Below, one piece after another: positions 1-8,500 of a stretch of DNA of 19,743 bases. A program made the position numbers and the translations under genes. Location of the stretch: positions 1-19,743 of the forward strand of contig CAMLRX010000094.1 in assembly GCA_946482545.1 (NCBI GenBank), given 5' to 3'. The notes under the pieces were generated by a model. It searched no databases and had not been told where the DNA came from. It saw only the letters and a list, made by a program, of their open reading frames with translations. The first letter of the stretch is position 1; every line of letters begins with the position of its first letter. The DNA comes from an uncultured Flavihumibacter sp. (GTDB lineage: Bacteria; Bacteroidota; Bacteroidia; Chitinophagales; Chitinophagaceae).

Positions 1-1722
1 GAAAGGACCACCAATACCGATGTGGCGCACCAGTTCCGCTTTGGTGTACCGGCCGTAGTGTTTTCCCAGCACGATCCCAAAAACTGCAGGCTGGAAGGCG
101 TGGTGAGTTACCAGGGTGGGAACAAAATGAAATTGTCGCTCCGTACCGATGAACTCCCCGATTGGGCCGATGATGGTAAACTGGGTGTAGATATCCTGTT
201 TGATAATAATAGTTACGAAGAAATGGAAGCCGCGCTGAAGAAGGCGGCTTCCCTGGCTGGTGAGCCTAAAGAAGGACGACTGGTGCAGGTGCTTACGGGT
301 ACCACAAAGCCTGTTTTTCACGAAATGCCTTTTCAATTCTTTTCTTCACTCAATACTTTCCAGAACAACGCTGTTCAGAAGATACTTTCCGCCGTGGACC
401 TGGCCATTGTGCATGGCCCTCCCGGAACCGGTAAAACAACTACGCTGGTACAGGCCATCAAAGCATTAACGGAACAAGGGAATAAAAAAATACTGGTGGT
501 AGCGCCCAGCAATACCGCCGTGGATTTGTTGAGTGAAAAGCTGGCCGATGAAGGATTGAATGTATTGCGCGTTGGCAACCCCGCGCGGGTTTCCGAAAAA
601 TTAATTTCGCTTACACTAGACAGTAAGGTGGCACAGCACCAGTCGGTGAAGGAAATAAAAAGGCTTCGCAAACAGGCCAACGAGTTCCGCGATATGGCCC
701 ATAAATACAAACGCAGTTTCGGCAGGGCCGAAAGGGAACAACGGAAATTACTGTTCGCCGAAGCGCGTAACATCATGAAACAGGTGGAGCAAACCGAACA
801 ATATATTGTGGATGATCTCCTGAACCGTGCACAGGTAATTACCGCTACGCCCGTTGGGGCCAATCATTATACCGTGCGCCATTTACAATACGATATAGCC
901 GTTATCGATGAAGCGGGCCAGGCGCTGGAGCCCTCTTGCTGGATCCCTGTATTAAAAGCGCGCAAGCTGGTGATGGCCGGAGACCATTGTCAATTGCCAC
1001 CTACCATTATTTCGGAGGAGGCCGCGAAAAAAGGATTGAACAAAACGTTGATGGAGAAGAATGTTCAGTTGCATCCCGAAGCGGTGGTATTGCTGGAAGA
1101 ACAATACCGGATGCACGAAAGTATCATGGAGTACGCGTCCGCTATCTTCTACGAAAGTAAATTGAAGGCAAACAGCGCTGTTGCCGGAAATTTGTTGTTT
1201 GAAGAAGATGAGCCCCTGCTTTTTATTGATACCGCCGGTTGTGGCTTTGAAGAAAAGCTGGAAGGCACCAGTACAAGTAATCCGGAAGAAGCGGCCTTTT
1301 TACTAAGGCATCTTTCCGGTATGGTGGAAACTTTGAAAGAAAGGAAGGGAAAAGAAAAATTTCCTTCCGTGGCGGTGATTTCACCTTACCGTGAACAGGT
1401 TCGTTTATTGAAAGATCTGTTGCAACACAATGCCGCATTGGTACAACGTAACGAACACATTTCTATCAATACAATTGATGGATTCCAGGGACAGGAAAGA
1501 GATATCGTATACATCTCCTTAACGCGCAGTAATCCAGATAACAGGATCGGTTTTCTTTCTGATATCAGAAGAATGAATGTGGCGATGACGCGTGCGCGTA
1601 AAAAACTTGTAGTGGTGGGCGACAGCGGAACATTGTCCCAGTTCCCTTTCTACGCGGGCTTCATTGCCCACGCAGAAAGGAAAGAAGGCTACAAAAGCGC
1701 CTGGGAATTTATGGAGGTGTGA
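1..1722 (+). CDS. SF1B DNA/RNA helicase, IGHMBP2/Dna2-like (5' truncated by window edge)
   Basis: This is an ATP-dependent nucleic-acid helicase of superfamily 1B, the AAA_11/AAA_12 family related to IGHMBP2, Upf1 and Dna2. The reading frame is open from base 1, so the GTG at 22 is probably internal and the true N-terminus lies left of the window; by comparison with usual bacterial members of about 630 residues, some 60 residues may be missing. Visible motifs are Walker A GPPGTGKT (415-438), Walker B VIDEAGQ (901-921), motif III GDHCQLPPT (979-1005), EQYRMH near 1099-1116, motif V with TIDGFQGQER (1471-1500) and motif VI VAMTRAR (1579-1599). A charged helical stretch at about 640-810 fits the 1B stalk inserted between motifs Ia and II. 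All catalytic motifs are intact. The cellular role in bacteria is poorly defined; nucleic-acid unwinding in repair or RNA metabolism is inference. It converges on the small minus-strand gene with a 9-nt gap and no obvious terminator between them. Confidence 0.93.
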   Translation, partial: ERTTNTDVAHQFRFGVPAVVFSQHDPKNCRLEGVVSYQGGNKMKLSLRTDELPDWADDGKLGVDILFDNNSYEEMEAALKKAASLAGEPKEGRLVQVLTGTTKPVFHEMPFQFFSSLNTFQNNAVQKILSAVDLAIVHGPPGTGKTTTLVQAIKALTEQGNKKILVVAPSNTAVDLLSEKLADEGLNVLRVGNPARVSEKLISLTLDSKVAQHQSVKEIKRLRKQANEFRDMAHKYKRSFGRAEREQRKLLFAEARNIMKQVEQTEQYIVDDLLNRAQVITATPVGANHYTVRHLQYDIAVIDEAGQALEPSCWIPVLKARKLVMAGDHCQLPPTIISEEAAKKGLNKTLMEKNVQLHPEAVVLLEEQYRMHESIMEYASAIFYESKLKANSAVAGNLLFEEDEPLLFIDTAGCGFEEKLEGTSTSNPEEAAFLLRHLSGMVETLKERKGKEKFPSVAVISPYREQVRLLKDLLQHNAALVQRNEHISINTIDGFQGQERDIVYISLTRSNPDNRIGFLSDIRRMNVAMTRARKKLVVVGDSGTLSQFPFYAGFIAHAERKEGYKSAWEFMEV

Positions 1723-1731
1723 TTGTTTTCG

Positions 1732-1878
1732 TCACGCTCTCCGGATCACGCCCAACAACAGGCTTACGATGGCGAGAACGATCAGGAGGTGGATCAGACC
1801 GGTGGCGCTGTACACAAACACGCCCAGTAACCAACCTATAATTAATACCACTGCTATCAGATAAAGTATGCTTCTCAT
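1732..1878 (-). CDS. lmo0937-family small membrane protein (48 aa)
   Basis: I translated this short gene by hand on the minus strand: ATG at 1878-1876, TGA at 1734-1732, 48 residues. It begins MRSILYLIAVVLII and contains GWLLGVFVYSATGLIHLL, then a second hydrophobic run LLIVLAIVSLLLGVIRR. Two short membrane segments (about residues 4-22 and 28-45), a central GW-LLG motif, a conserved IHLLIVLA and a basic C-terminus match the lmo0937 family (DUF5670-type) of tiny inner-membrane proteins found in Firmicutes and Bacteroidota. The function is unknown; members are often near stress genes, and here a Dps gene is 1.4 kb away. There is no Shine-Dalgarno sequence; the leader before the ATG is A/T-rich (AAATAAATTTTT), normal for this phylum. 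A weak promoter candidate lies about 50 nt upstream. The plus-strand frame through the same bases has no family resemblance. Confidence 0.82.
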   Translation of the reverse strand: MRSILYLIAVVLIIGWLLGVFVYSATGLIHLLIVLAIVSLLLGVIRRA

Positions 1879-1919
1879 AAAAATTTATTTATTGGTGAAT
1901 TAAAAAGGGTCTCGCAGCA

Positions 1920-1933
1920 GTATTTAAAAATAC
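1920..1933 (-). promoter_or_regulatory. Possible promoter -7 element / short palindrome upstream of the lmo0937-like gene
   Basis: On the minus strand the sequence GTATTTTTAAATAC has 6-bp inverted arms and contains TATTTTTA, which matches the Bacteroidota -7 consensus TAnnTTTG except at the last base. It lies about 50 nt before the ATG at 1878. I see no convincing TTG-type -33 element at the expected distance, so this is a weak call. Confidence 0.22.
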
Positions 1934-1992
1934 CTTGCCAGCATACCCTGCATCTTGTGCATTATAGATATAACCGTAGAATTTATCATTTC

Positions 1993-2012
1993 TTGGGGTG
2001 CATTTTCCCCAA
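1993..2012. promoter_or_regulatory. Inverted repeat TTGGGG-N8-CCCCAA in the divergent intergenic region
   Basis: The bases form perfect 6-bp arms around an 8-nt spacer (TGCATTTT). The repeat lies in the 176-nt gap between the minus-strand small membrane gene (start 1878) and the plus-strand oxidoreductase (start 2055), 42 nt before the latter. It could be an operator for a dimeric regulator or a 5'-UTR hairpin. No T-run follows, so it is not an intrinsic terminator. The function is unknown and chance occurrence is possible. Confidence 0.25.
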
Positions 2013-2054
2013 CAAAGGGTGGAGCATATTTTTTACAGTAGTGGAAAACATTCT

Positions 2055-3257
2055 ATGGACCTTCGTTCAGCATACCCCTACTGGCTGTTGCGGCACGGCA
2101 TTGTGAACAGTTATCCTTCCCTTCAAAAAAATAGCACAGCCGATGTGGCCATAATAGGCGCAGGCATTACAGGCGCTTTGGTGGGCTGGCATTTGGCAAA
2201 GGCCGGTAAAAAAGTGATCGTTGTGGATAAGCGCCATGTGGGCATGGGCAGCACTGCGGCTTCCACGGCATTGTTACAATACGAAATAGATACGCCACTG
2301 CGTGAACTGATAGAGAAAGTGGGAAAGAAAGATGCCGAAAGAAGTTACCTGCTGTGCCGAAAATCCATTTACGACCTGCAACAGATTTGCAAAGGATTAC
2401 CCAAGGAATGTGGTTTTGAACTGCGTCCCAGTTTCCAGTTCGCTTCTTATAAAAAGGATATGAAAGAACAGGAGGAAGAATATGCCCTGCGGAAACAGAT
2501 TGGCATACCGTTGAAAAAACTGAATAGGGAGCAGGTGAAAAAAACTTTTGGCTTCGATGCCCCTTCAGGATTGCTGTCGGCCGATGGTGCCGTAGTAGAT
2601 GCCTACCGGCTTTCCCACGCATTACTGGAGCAAGCTGCAAAAAAAGGATTGAAAGTATTTGACGGAACCACCATAACAGAAATCAGGCACAAAAGAAGCG
2701 GCGTGGAACTGGAAACCGACACCGGCGCGATCATAAAGGCGAAGCACCTGGTGATCGCCTGCGGGTATGAATCACAACAATACCTCGAACAGCAGGTGGA
2801 ATTACTTCATTCCACCTATGCTATTGTGAGCGAACCTTTCCAGGAGAAAAAATTATGGTACAAAGATGCGCTCATCTGGGAAACCGCCGACCCCTACATT
2901 TACCTCCGCACTACACCCGACAACCGCATCCTGATCGGCGGCATGGACGATGATTTTTCCGATCCGCAAAAAAGAGATGAGCGCCTGCCACAAAAAGCCA
3001 AGGCCCTGGAAGCGAAATGCAAATCTCTTTTCCCGCATCTTCCTTTTAAAACCGATTTTAAATGGGCGGGCACCTTCGCAGGTACCAAAGATGGATTGCC
3101 GTATATCGGGAAACATAAATCCCGCCCAAATACTTATTTCGCCTTGGGATTCGGGGGTAACGGCATCACTTTCAGCATCATCGCCGCGCAATTGATCCGG
3201 GATGAACTGATGGGAAAAGAAAATCCTGACCTCAGCATATTCTCTTTCAACCGTTAG
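2055..3257 (+). CDS. FAD-dependent oxidoreductase, DAO (DadA/glycine oxidase-like) family
   Basis: This is a flavoprotein amine or amino-acid oxidoreductase of the DAO superfamily; the substrate cannot be told from sequence. I chose the ATG at 2055 (MDLRSAYPYWLLRHG) over an in-frame GTG at 1998 because the extra 19 residues look non-conserved and the MDLRS...YPYW opening is usual for homologues in this phylum. The product is 400 residues. The N-terminal Rossmann fold shows VAIIGAGITG (GxGxxG at residues 35-40) and an acidic D58 at the end of the second strand for the FAD ribose, followed by GMGSTAAST contacting the cofactor. The C-terminal part has the typical FAGTKDGLPYIG and LGFGGNGITFS segments that close over FAD. 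No C-terminal Rieske domain is present, unlike some paralogues. There is no signal peptide or membrane segment, so it is cytosolic. It is followed after 53 nt by dps. Confidence 0.9.
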   Translation: MDLRSAYPYWLLRHGIVNSYPSLQKNSTADVAIIGAGITGALVGWHLAKAGKKVIVVDKRHVGMGSTAASTALLQYEIDTPLRELIEKVGKKDAERSYLLCRKSIYDLQQICKGLPKECGFELRPSFQFASYKKDMKEQEEEYALRKQIGIPLKKLNREQVKKTFGFDAPSGLLSADGAVVDAYRLSHALLEQAAKKGLKVFDGTTITEIRHKRSGVELETDTGAIIKAKHLVIACGYESQQYLEQQVELLHSTYAIVSEPFQEKKLWYKDALIWETADPYIYLRTTPDNRILIGGMDDDFSDPQKRDERLPQKAKALEAKCKSLFPHLPFKTDFKWAGTFAGTKDGLPYIGKHKSRPNTYFALGFGGNGITFSIIAAQLIRDELMGKENPDLSIFSFNR

Positions 3258-3310
3258 TGGCACAGATTTTTAAAAACGTTAGCTACAAATCACTATAAAC
3301 TCATTTTCAA

Positions 3311-3781
3311 ATGAAAACGAATACAGGTATAACAGAACAGAGCGCGAAAAGTATCGCTGAAATCCTGAATACCCTGCTTTCCGATGAATATGTATTGCTC
3401 ACCAAAACCAGGAATTACCACTGGCACGTAACGGGCAACAGTTTTATGGAAATGCACCGGCTATATGAGGGACAGTACGATACCATCCGCGAAGTAATTG
3501 ATGAAATTGCAGAAAGGGTTACCCAACTGGGGCAAAAAGCCACGGCTACCATGAAGGAATTTCTCGCGCAAACGCGTTTGAAAGAAGGTCCTTACCATTC
3601 TGAACAGGACAAGCAGGTGAAACAACTGCTCGCCGACCACGAGGCCATTTCCCGACACCTCCGGGAAGACATTAGCAAAATTGAAGAAGAACACGACGAT
3701 CCCGTAACGGTGGATATGCTCACCAATTTCCTGGGCACCCACGAAAAGACCGCCTGGATGTTAAGGTCCTATCTGGCATAA
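3311..3781 (+). CDS. dps: Dps family DNA-binding ferritin-like protein
   Basis: This 156-residue protein belongs to the Dps/ferritin-like family, which assembles as a dodecamer, oxidises Fe(II) with peroxide and protects DNA in starvation or oxidative stress. The inter-subunit ferroxidase ligands are all visible at canonical spacing: H37 (in NYHWH), H49 (in MEMHRLYE), D64 and E68 (in IDEIAERV), matching the Dps pattern H-x11-H-x14-D-x3-E. The length is normal. The N-terminus is short with two lysines (K2, K13), so DNA binding by a basic tail is uncertain; some Dps proteins only store iron. It is cytosolic, with no signal peptide. It sits between the FAD oxidoreductase (53 nt upstream) and an outer-membrane barrel gene (70 nt downstream). 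The start ATG follows CATTTTCAA without a Shine-Dalgarno sequence. Confidence 0.95.
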   Translation: MKTNTGITEQSAKSIAEILNTLLSDEYVLLTKTRNYHWHVTGNSFMEMHRLYEGQYDTIREVIDEIAERVTQLGQKATATMKEFLAQTRLKEGPYHSEQDKQVKQLLADHEAISRHLREDISKIEEEHDDPVTVDMLTNFLGTHEKTAWMLRSYLA

Positions 3782-3851
3782 CAATTGAATATAAGCAATT
3801 CACTATCAGCACTTATATAAAATAAAGATTGATCATTTAAAAATCCGCAAC

Positions 3852-4499
3852 ATGAAAAAGTTAGTAGCAGTATTATCCGTAGCGTTTTTAGGAACAGCCG
3901 CAATGGCACAGGAGCAGCAAACTTCATCCGAGTCTTCTCTTTCTCCCAAATTCGGGTTGAAACTTGGCGCCAACCTCTCCAATTTATATGTGGACGAAGT
4001 GGATGACAACAACATGAAACTGGGACCCAACGTAGGCTTCTTCGCAAAACTGCCCATCGCCAGGGGCTTTTCCATCCAGCCTGAACTTACTTATTCCAAC
4101 AAAGGTGCAAAACTCCGTTACGATAACTTCTTTCAGGGGTCAGGTGAATACCGTTTTAACCTGCACTACGTTGAACTGCCTGTGATGGCGGTAATCAACC
4201 TGGGCAGTAATTTCAACATCCATGGCGGTCCATACATTGGATACCTGGCTGGCGCTACCATTAAAGATATGGACGATAACGGTACCATAACTGGCGCTAC
4301 TGACCTGAATGCGGAGAACTTTAACCGGTTTGATGCTGGTTTGGCGGCAGGTATCGGCGTGGATATTTCTAATGTAACCATCGGTGCCCGTTACAGTTAT
4401 GGTATGAGCGAGATCGGAAAATCCGGCAGCCTTTCAGGAAACCTCACCGGCGATTCCAAGAACAGCGTGGTGGGTATTTACATCGGCATCGGGTTCTAA
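3852..4499 (+). CDS. Small outer-membrane beta-barrel protein (PorT/OMP_b-brl_2 type)
   Basis: This is a 215-residue exported protein. A Sec signal peptide MKKLVAVLSVAFLGTAAMA ends at residue 19 with an AMA|Q cleavage site. A mature Ser/Gln-rich linker is followed by alternating hydrophobic strands typical of an eight-stranded barrel: FGLKLGANLSNLYV, VGFFAKLPIARGFSIQPELTYSN (FSIQPELTYSNKGAKL is the family hallmark), YVELPVMAVINLG, NIHGGPYIGYLAG, FDAGLAAGIGVDI and VTIGARYSYGM. It ends in IYIGIGF, the C-terminal aromatic used as a BAM recognition signal. These features place it in the outer membrane as a PorT-family or OmpX-like porin of unknown ligand. The gene is the last of the left block and is followed by a strong terminator. 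Specific function is not inferable. Confidence 0.88.
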   Translation: MKKLVAVLSVAFLGTAAMAQEQQTSSESSLSPKFGLKLGANLSNLYVDEVDDNNMKLGPNVGFFAKLPIARGFSIQPELTYSNKGAKLRYDNFFQGSGEYRFNLHYVELPVMAVINLGSNFNIHGGPYIGYLAGATIKDMDDNGTITGATDLNAENFNRFDAGLAAGIGVDISNVTIGARYSYGMSEIGKSGSLSGNLTGDSKNSVVGIYIGIGF

Positions 4500-4540
4500 C
4501 CACGGCATCAGCATTTATAAATAGTAAGAGGCGGTCACAG

Positions 4541-4569
4541 GCGCTCCCAACACGGGAGCGCTTTTTTTT
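4541..4569 (+). terminator. Rho-independent terminator after the beta-barrel gene
   Basis: A perfect 8-bp stem, GCGCTCCC (4541-4548) and GGGAGCGC (4554-4561), encloses a 5-nt loop AACAC and is followed directly by eight T residues (4562-4569). It lies 41 nt after the stop codon at 4499 and insulates the stress-related block from the PUL operon downstream. Confidence 0.9.
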
Positions 4570-4649
4570 GCTCCAGCCCTCGTCAAGCCTTGCTTTTGAT
4601 ACATTTCTCCGGTCATTCTGCGCAATTCCGCCCGTATTTCTGCCCCGGT

Positions 4650-4670
4650 ACCCGCCTAATTTTAGCGGGT
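4650..4670 (+). promoter_or_regulatory. Putative promoter/operator region of the PUL operon with a palindrome
   Basis: ACCCGC (4650-4655) and GCGGGT (4665-4670) are 6-bp inverted arms around CTAATTTTA. The centre contains TAATTTTA (4657-4664), which fits the Bacteroidota -7 box TAnnTTTG except for the last base, 46 nt before the ATG of the CHRD gene. No clear -33 TTG was found. The element could be a -7 region overlapped by an operator, or a 5'-UTR hairpin: a T-rich stretch ATTTTATTTA follows, so weak attenuation is another reading. This is the only candidate start site for the seven-gene operon inside the window. Confidence 0.35.
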
Positions 4671-4702
4671 ATTTTATTTAAACCAAAACCAACGCTTCAA
4701 CC

Positions 4703-5512
4703 ATGATCAGAAATCTTCAAAGGGTGTTTTTGTTTGCAGCGCTACTGGCGGCACTGGTTTCCTGCTCAAAAAAGGATGAGCCGATAGCCACGGCTTTCGT
4801 CAGGAAGTACTGGAACGAAACGGCCAGCAGTAAGTTTGTGGTACCTGCACCTGCCGTACCGGAAGTGAAAGCGCAGTTTTTCCTCCACCTGATGACGGAC
4901 CACGTATTCCATTACGATATCCTTTTCGGGAGCGATTACACCGCCAACGATATTTCCGGTGCCGCGCTGTATTATGGATCCGCCGCTTCGCCGGGTGAAT
5001 TATTGGCGGACCTCTCACCAACCATCAATGGAAGACACCTTAAAGGGAAACTGCAACTGACCGCCGGACAGGCGCAGGATTTGATGGAAAAACAGGTGTT
5101 TCTGAATGTCGCTTCCAAAACACAGACCGCTGGCATCGCCAGGCTTCAACTGGAAGAAAACATCGACTGGGCGGGAGATGTAGCCCTCTCGGGCAGCGAA
5201 GTAAATCCACCCTCCGGTTCGGCTGCCACGGGGAGGGTGATCCTCCGTTTAACCACCGATAAAGTGTTGCATTACCAGGTTCAGGTTTCGGGACAAGCCG
5301 GTTCAGATGTACTGGGGGCCACCCATTTGCACGAATACAATGTATCGCCTGCACTCAGCTTTCCTTTAGCCGAAGCGCCCGCCGATTATAATACCATAAA
5401 GTCTGTTCCCGCTTCCGACGCACTCATCAAAGCGTTGAAAACGAATCCTGTATTTATTGATGTGCATTCCACCGCGTTCCCTTTGGGACTAATCGGCGGA
5501 AAGCTCCGCTGA
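4703..5512 (+). CDS. CHRD-domain lipoprotein, first gene of the PUL operon
   Basis: This is a 269-residue predicted lipoprotein. The signal peptide MIRNLQRVFLFAALLAALVSC carries a lipobox L-V-S-C with the lipidated cysteine at residue 21, followed by SKKDE, so it is anchored in the periplasm or on the cell surface. Two tandem units resemble the CHRD (chordin-like) domain. The first, about residues 50-150, has AQFFLHLMTDHVFHYDILF and ends VFLNVASKTQTAGIARLQL. The second, about residues 155-269, has GRVILRLTTDKVLHYQVQVSG, ATHLHEYN and the classic ending VFIDVHSTAFPLGLIGGKLR. CHRD domains are immunoglobulin-like beta sandwiches of unknown bacterial function. The gene is 31 nt before SusC-1 and has its own upstream terminator-insulated leader, so it leads the operon. 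A role as surface glycan-binding or accessory protein of the SusCD complex is inference from position. Start ATG is preceded by CTTCAACC, not a Shine-Dalgarno. Confidence 0.82.
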   Translation: MIRNLQRVFLFAALLAALVSCSKKDEPIATAFVRKYWNETASSKFVVPAPAVPEVKAQFFLHLMTDHVFHYDILFGSDYTANDISGAALYYGSAASPGELLADLSPTINGRHLKGKLQLTAGQAQDLMEKQVFLNVASKTQTAGIARLQLEENIDWAGDVALSGSEVNPPSGSAATGRVILRLTTDKVLHYQVQVSGQAGSDVLGATHLHEYNVSPALSFPLAEAPADYNTIKSVPASDALIKALKTNPVFIDVHSTAFPLGLIGGKLR

Positions 5513-5543
5513 TGCCATTTGTTCAACCAAAACTCATTCAACA

Positions 5544-8500
5544 ATGACGAAATCCCATATATTTTGCGCGGGTGCGCTGGCTGCGGCCTTTCTGCTGGGT
5601 AACCCGTTAGGTGCCACCGGGAAAAGCGCGTATACGCTGAACTGGTTCCAGGAAAAAACCATAAAAGGAAAACTGACCGATACCGACGGAAAAGCGATTG
5701 CCGAAGCCGACATCACCAATAAAAAGTCCGGGCAGGTGGTACAATCCGCTGCCGACGGCTCCTTTTCGATCCTCGCTGCTCCGGGAGATGAACTGGAAGT
5801 GGCGCAGGAAGGATTCTTCCCTTTCTCCATTATTATTTCCGCGGAAAATGCCGCCCTGCCTTTGCAGATCATATTAAAAGAACAAACACTGGCCGCTGCC
5901 AGAAAGGTACAACTGCCTTCAGGTACGCGTTCCGTAGACCAGGTAACCGGCTCCTTCGATGTGATCTACAACCGGGAGTTGATCAAATCACCTGTGGTGG
6001 ACATCACCAACGCGCTTTCCGGAAGACTCTCCGGCCTGTATACCCTGCAGCAGGGCGCCACGCCGGGCAGTGAAAAAGCAGCGATGTGGATGCGCGGCCT
6101 TTCGAACCCGCTGATCGTGATCGATGGCATTCCCAGGGAATATACCGTGCTGAATCCCGCAGAAATCGAAAGTGTAACTGTACTCAAAGATGCCGTGGCT
6201 ACTAACTTATATGGTATGCGGGCCTCTAATGGCGCCATTCTTATTACCACAAGAAAAGGAACCCCCGGCAAACAGGTGGTTTCTTTCACCGCGCAGTATG
6301 GTGTTCAGCAACCCACACGCAAACCATCCTACCTCGGCGCTTACGACTATGCCCGGCTTTTTAATGAAGCCCTGCAGAACGACGGGCTGCCCGCGCAATA
6401 TCCAGATGCCGCGCTGGAGGCTTACCGCACTGGTTCGGACCCCTATCTTTTCCCCGATGTGGGTTGGTACAATACCATCACCCGCAACAAAATGAACTTC
6501 GCACGGTACAGCGCCGATGTTTCCGGGGGTGGGAAGTTTGCCACTTATTACCTCGCGCTTGACCATGTGAACCAGGAAGGCATCTTCGTAACTGATAAAG
6601 AGAAGAATACTTACAATACCAACAACGATTACAGGCAGTACAGCATCCGTTCCAATGTGTCGATGAACATCAATCCCACACTCACGGCTTACCTGAACGT
6701 ATTCGCGTTGGTGCGTAACGGCACACAGCCCGGGGCCACCACCTCATCTGTGCTTTCCGGTATTCTTTCCACACCCAATAACGCGTACCCCATTGTAAAC
6801 CCGGATGGCTCCATTGCGGGCACCACGGAGCGCAACACCAACCTGTATGCGCAAACGGTTAACTCCGGTTACCGGCAATCCTACAACAGGAATATATACG
6901 CCGATGTGGGGTTGAAGAAAGAATTGAATGCGCTGCTGAAAGGCCTTTACCTGCTGGGAACTGCTTCCTTCGGTACCGATCTCACCGAAGATGTGAACCG
7001 GTCCAAAGTCTATGCTTCCTATAAAATGAATGTGGATCCCGTTTCCGGTGATACGACCTACACCAAATTCGGTAATGATGCCACCCAAAACAACAGCGGT
7101 TCCATTCCCACACAAACGCGGAACAACTTCTGGCAACTGGGCATCGGGTTCAACCGGAACTTCGCAACGAAGCATGAAGTTACCGCCAAAGCCCTGGTGA
7201 GCAACCAGCAATACAGCGCCGATGCCACGCTGCCGCTGAAATACATTACTTACGCCCTCAACGGAACTTATCGTTTCGATAACCGCTTCGACCTGGAAAT
7301 GGCACTCTCCGCCATGGAACAGAACAGGTATCCTTCCGGCAACGACCTCGGTTTCTTCCCCGCAGGGGGACTCGGATGGACCATCTCCAACGAGAAATGG
7401 TTCCCCGAACTGAAAGCGCTGAACGCATTGCGGCTGAAAACCTCTTACGGCCTGACAGGCATAGACAACGTAGGTTATTACATCTACGACCAGTTCTATG
7501 CTTCAGGTACCGGTTACACGCTGGGGAATACGCCTACAGGCATCGGCGGGGTGGTGGAATCAGCCCTCGCCAACCCGTTCGTGACCTGGGAAAAAGCAAA
7601 GAAATTCAACATCGGAGCAGAAGCCAAGTTACTGAAAGATAAACTGGCCATCAGCGCGGAATACTACATCGATCGGTATTTCGACCTGATGCAGACCCGC
7701 GGCCGTTCCAACGCCATCATCGGGAACAGTTTTCCGCTCGAGAACATCGGAGAAAACCGCTACCATGGCTGGGACATCTCCATTCAGTTCCAGGAAAGCA
7801 GGGGTAAACTCCAATACTATGCAGGCCTGAAATTCAGTACCCGTCAAAGCGAAATCATTTTCCAGGATGAAGTGGAAAGAAAGTATGCCTGGATGAAGCG
7901 CACCGGACAGAAAGTGGACCAGACCTTCGGATATATTGCCGATGGCTTTTATTCCGAAGCAGATGTGGCCAATAAGATTCCAACACTGGAAGGATACGCG
8001 CCAGTTCCGGGTGATATCAAATACAGGGACCTGAATAGTGATGGGGTGATCAACCGTTATGATATGGCCAGCATCCGCAATACCAAACCCTTACTGTACG
8101 GAGGTTTCCAGGCAGGTGTCTCTTATGCGGGCATTGAGTTCAGTTTCCTGCTCCAGGGTGCGGCTAACCGCGATGTGCTGCTCTTCGGCACCAGCGAATG
8201 GGAGTTTCAGCCTTTTTCCGGCGGCGGCTACCAGCAGGCACAGGCACATCACCTCAACCGCTGGACCCCGGCAACTGCGGCAACGGCAACCTATCCACGG
8301 TTGACCGTGGGCACCAACGTGAACAACCATACTACTTCTTCCTTCTGGGTGCGCTCCGGCAATTACCTGCGTTTAAAAAACGTGGAACTGGCTTATGCAC
8401 TGCCACGTAAATGGGTAAACGCAATCCGGTTGTCGAACGCGAAGTTCTTCCTGAACGGTTTCAACCTGCTCACCTTCAGCAAAGAGAACCGGTTCGATCC

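Noticed and set aside
1664..1864. A plus-strand 66-codon frame after the helicase
   Set aside because: It overlaps the end of the helicase and is antisense to the lmo0937-like gene, which has convincing family features; the plus-strand translation has none.
1998..2054. Upstream GTG start for the FAD oxidoreductase
   Set aside because: The 19-residue extension looks non-conserved and the ATG at 2055 gives the usual MDLRS-YPYW start.
2167..2640. Minus-strand open frame inside the FAD oxidoreductase
   Set aside because: It is a shadow of a well-supported gene, with low-complexity basic composition and no motif.
8028..8063. EF-hand or dockerin-like loop in SusC-1 (and a similar one near 12788 in SusC-2)
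   Set aside because: DxNxDG-type loops are common in SusC barrels, so this is not evidence of a dockerin or cellulosome.
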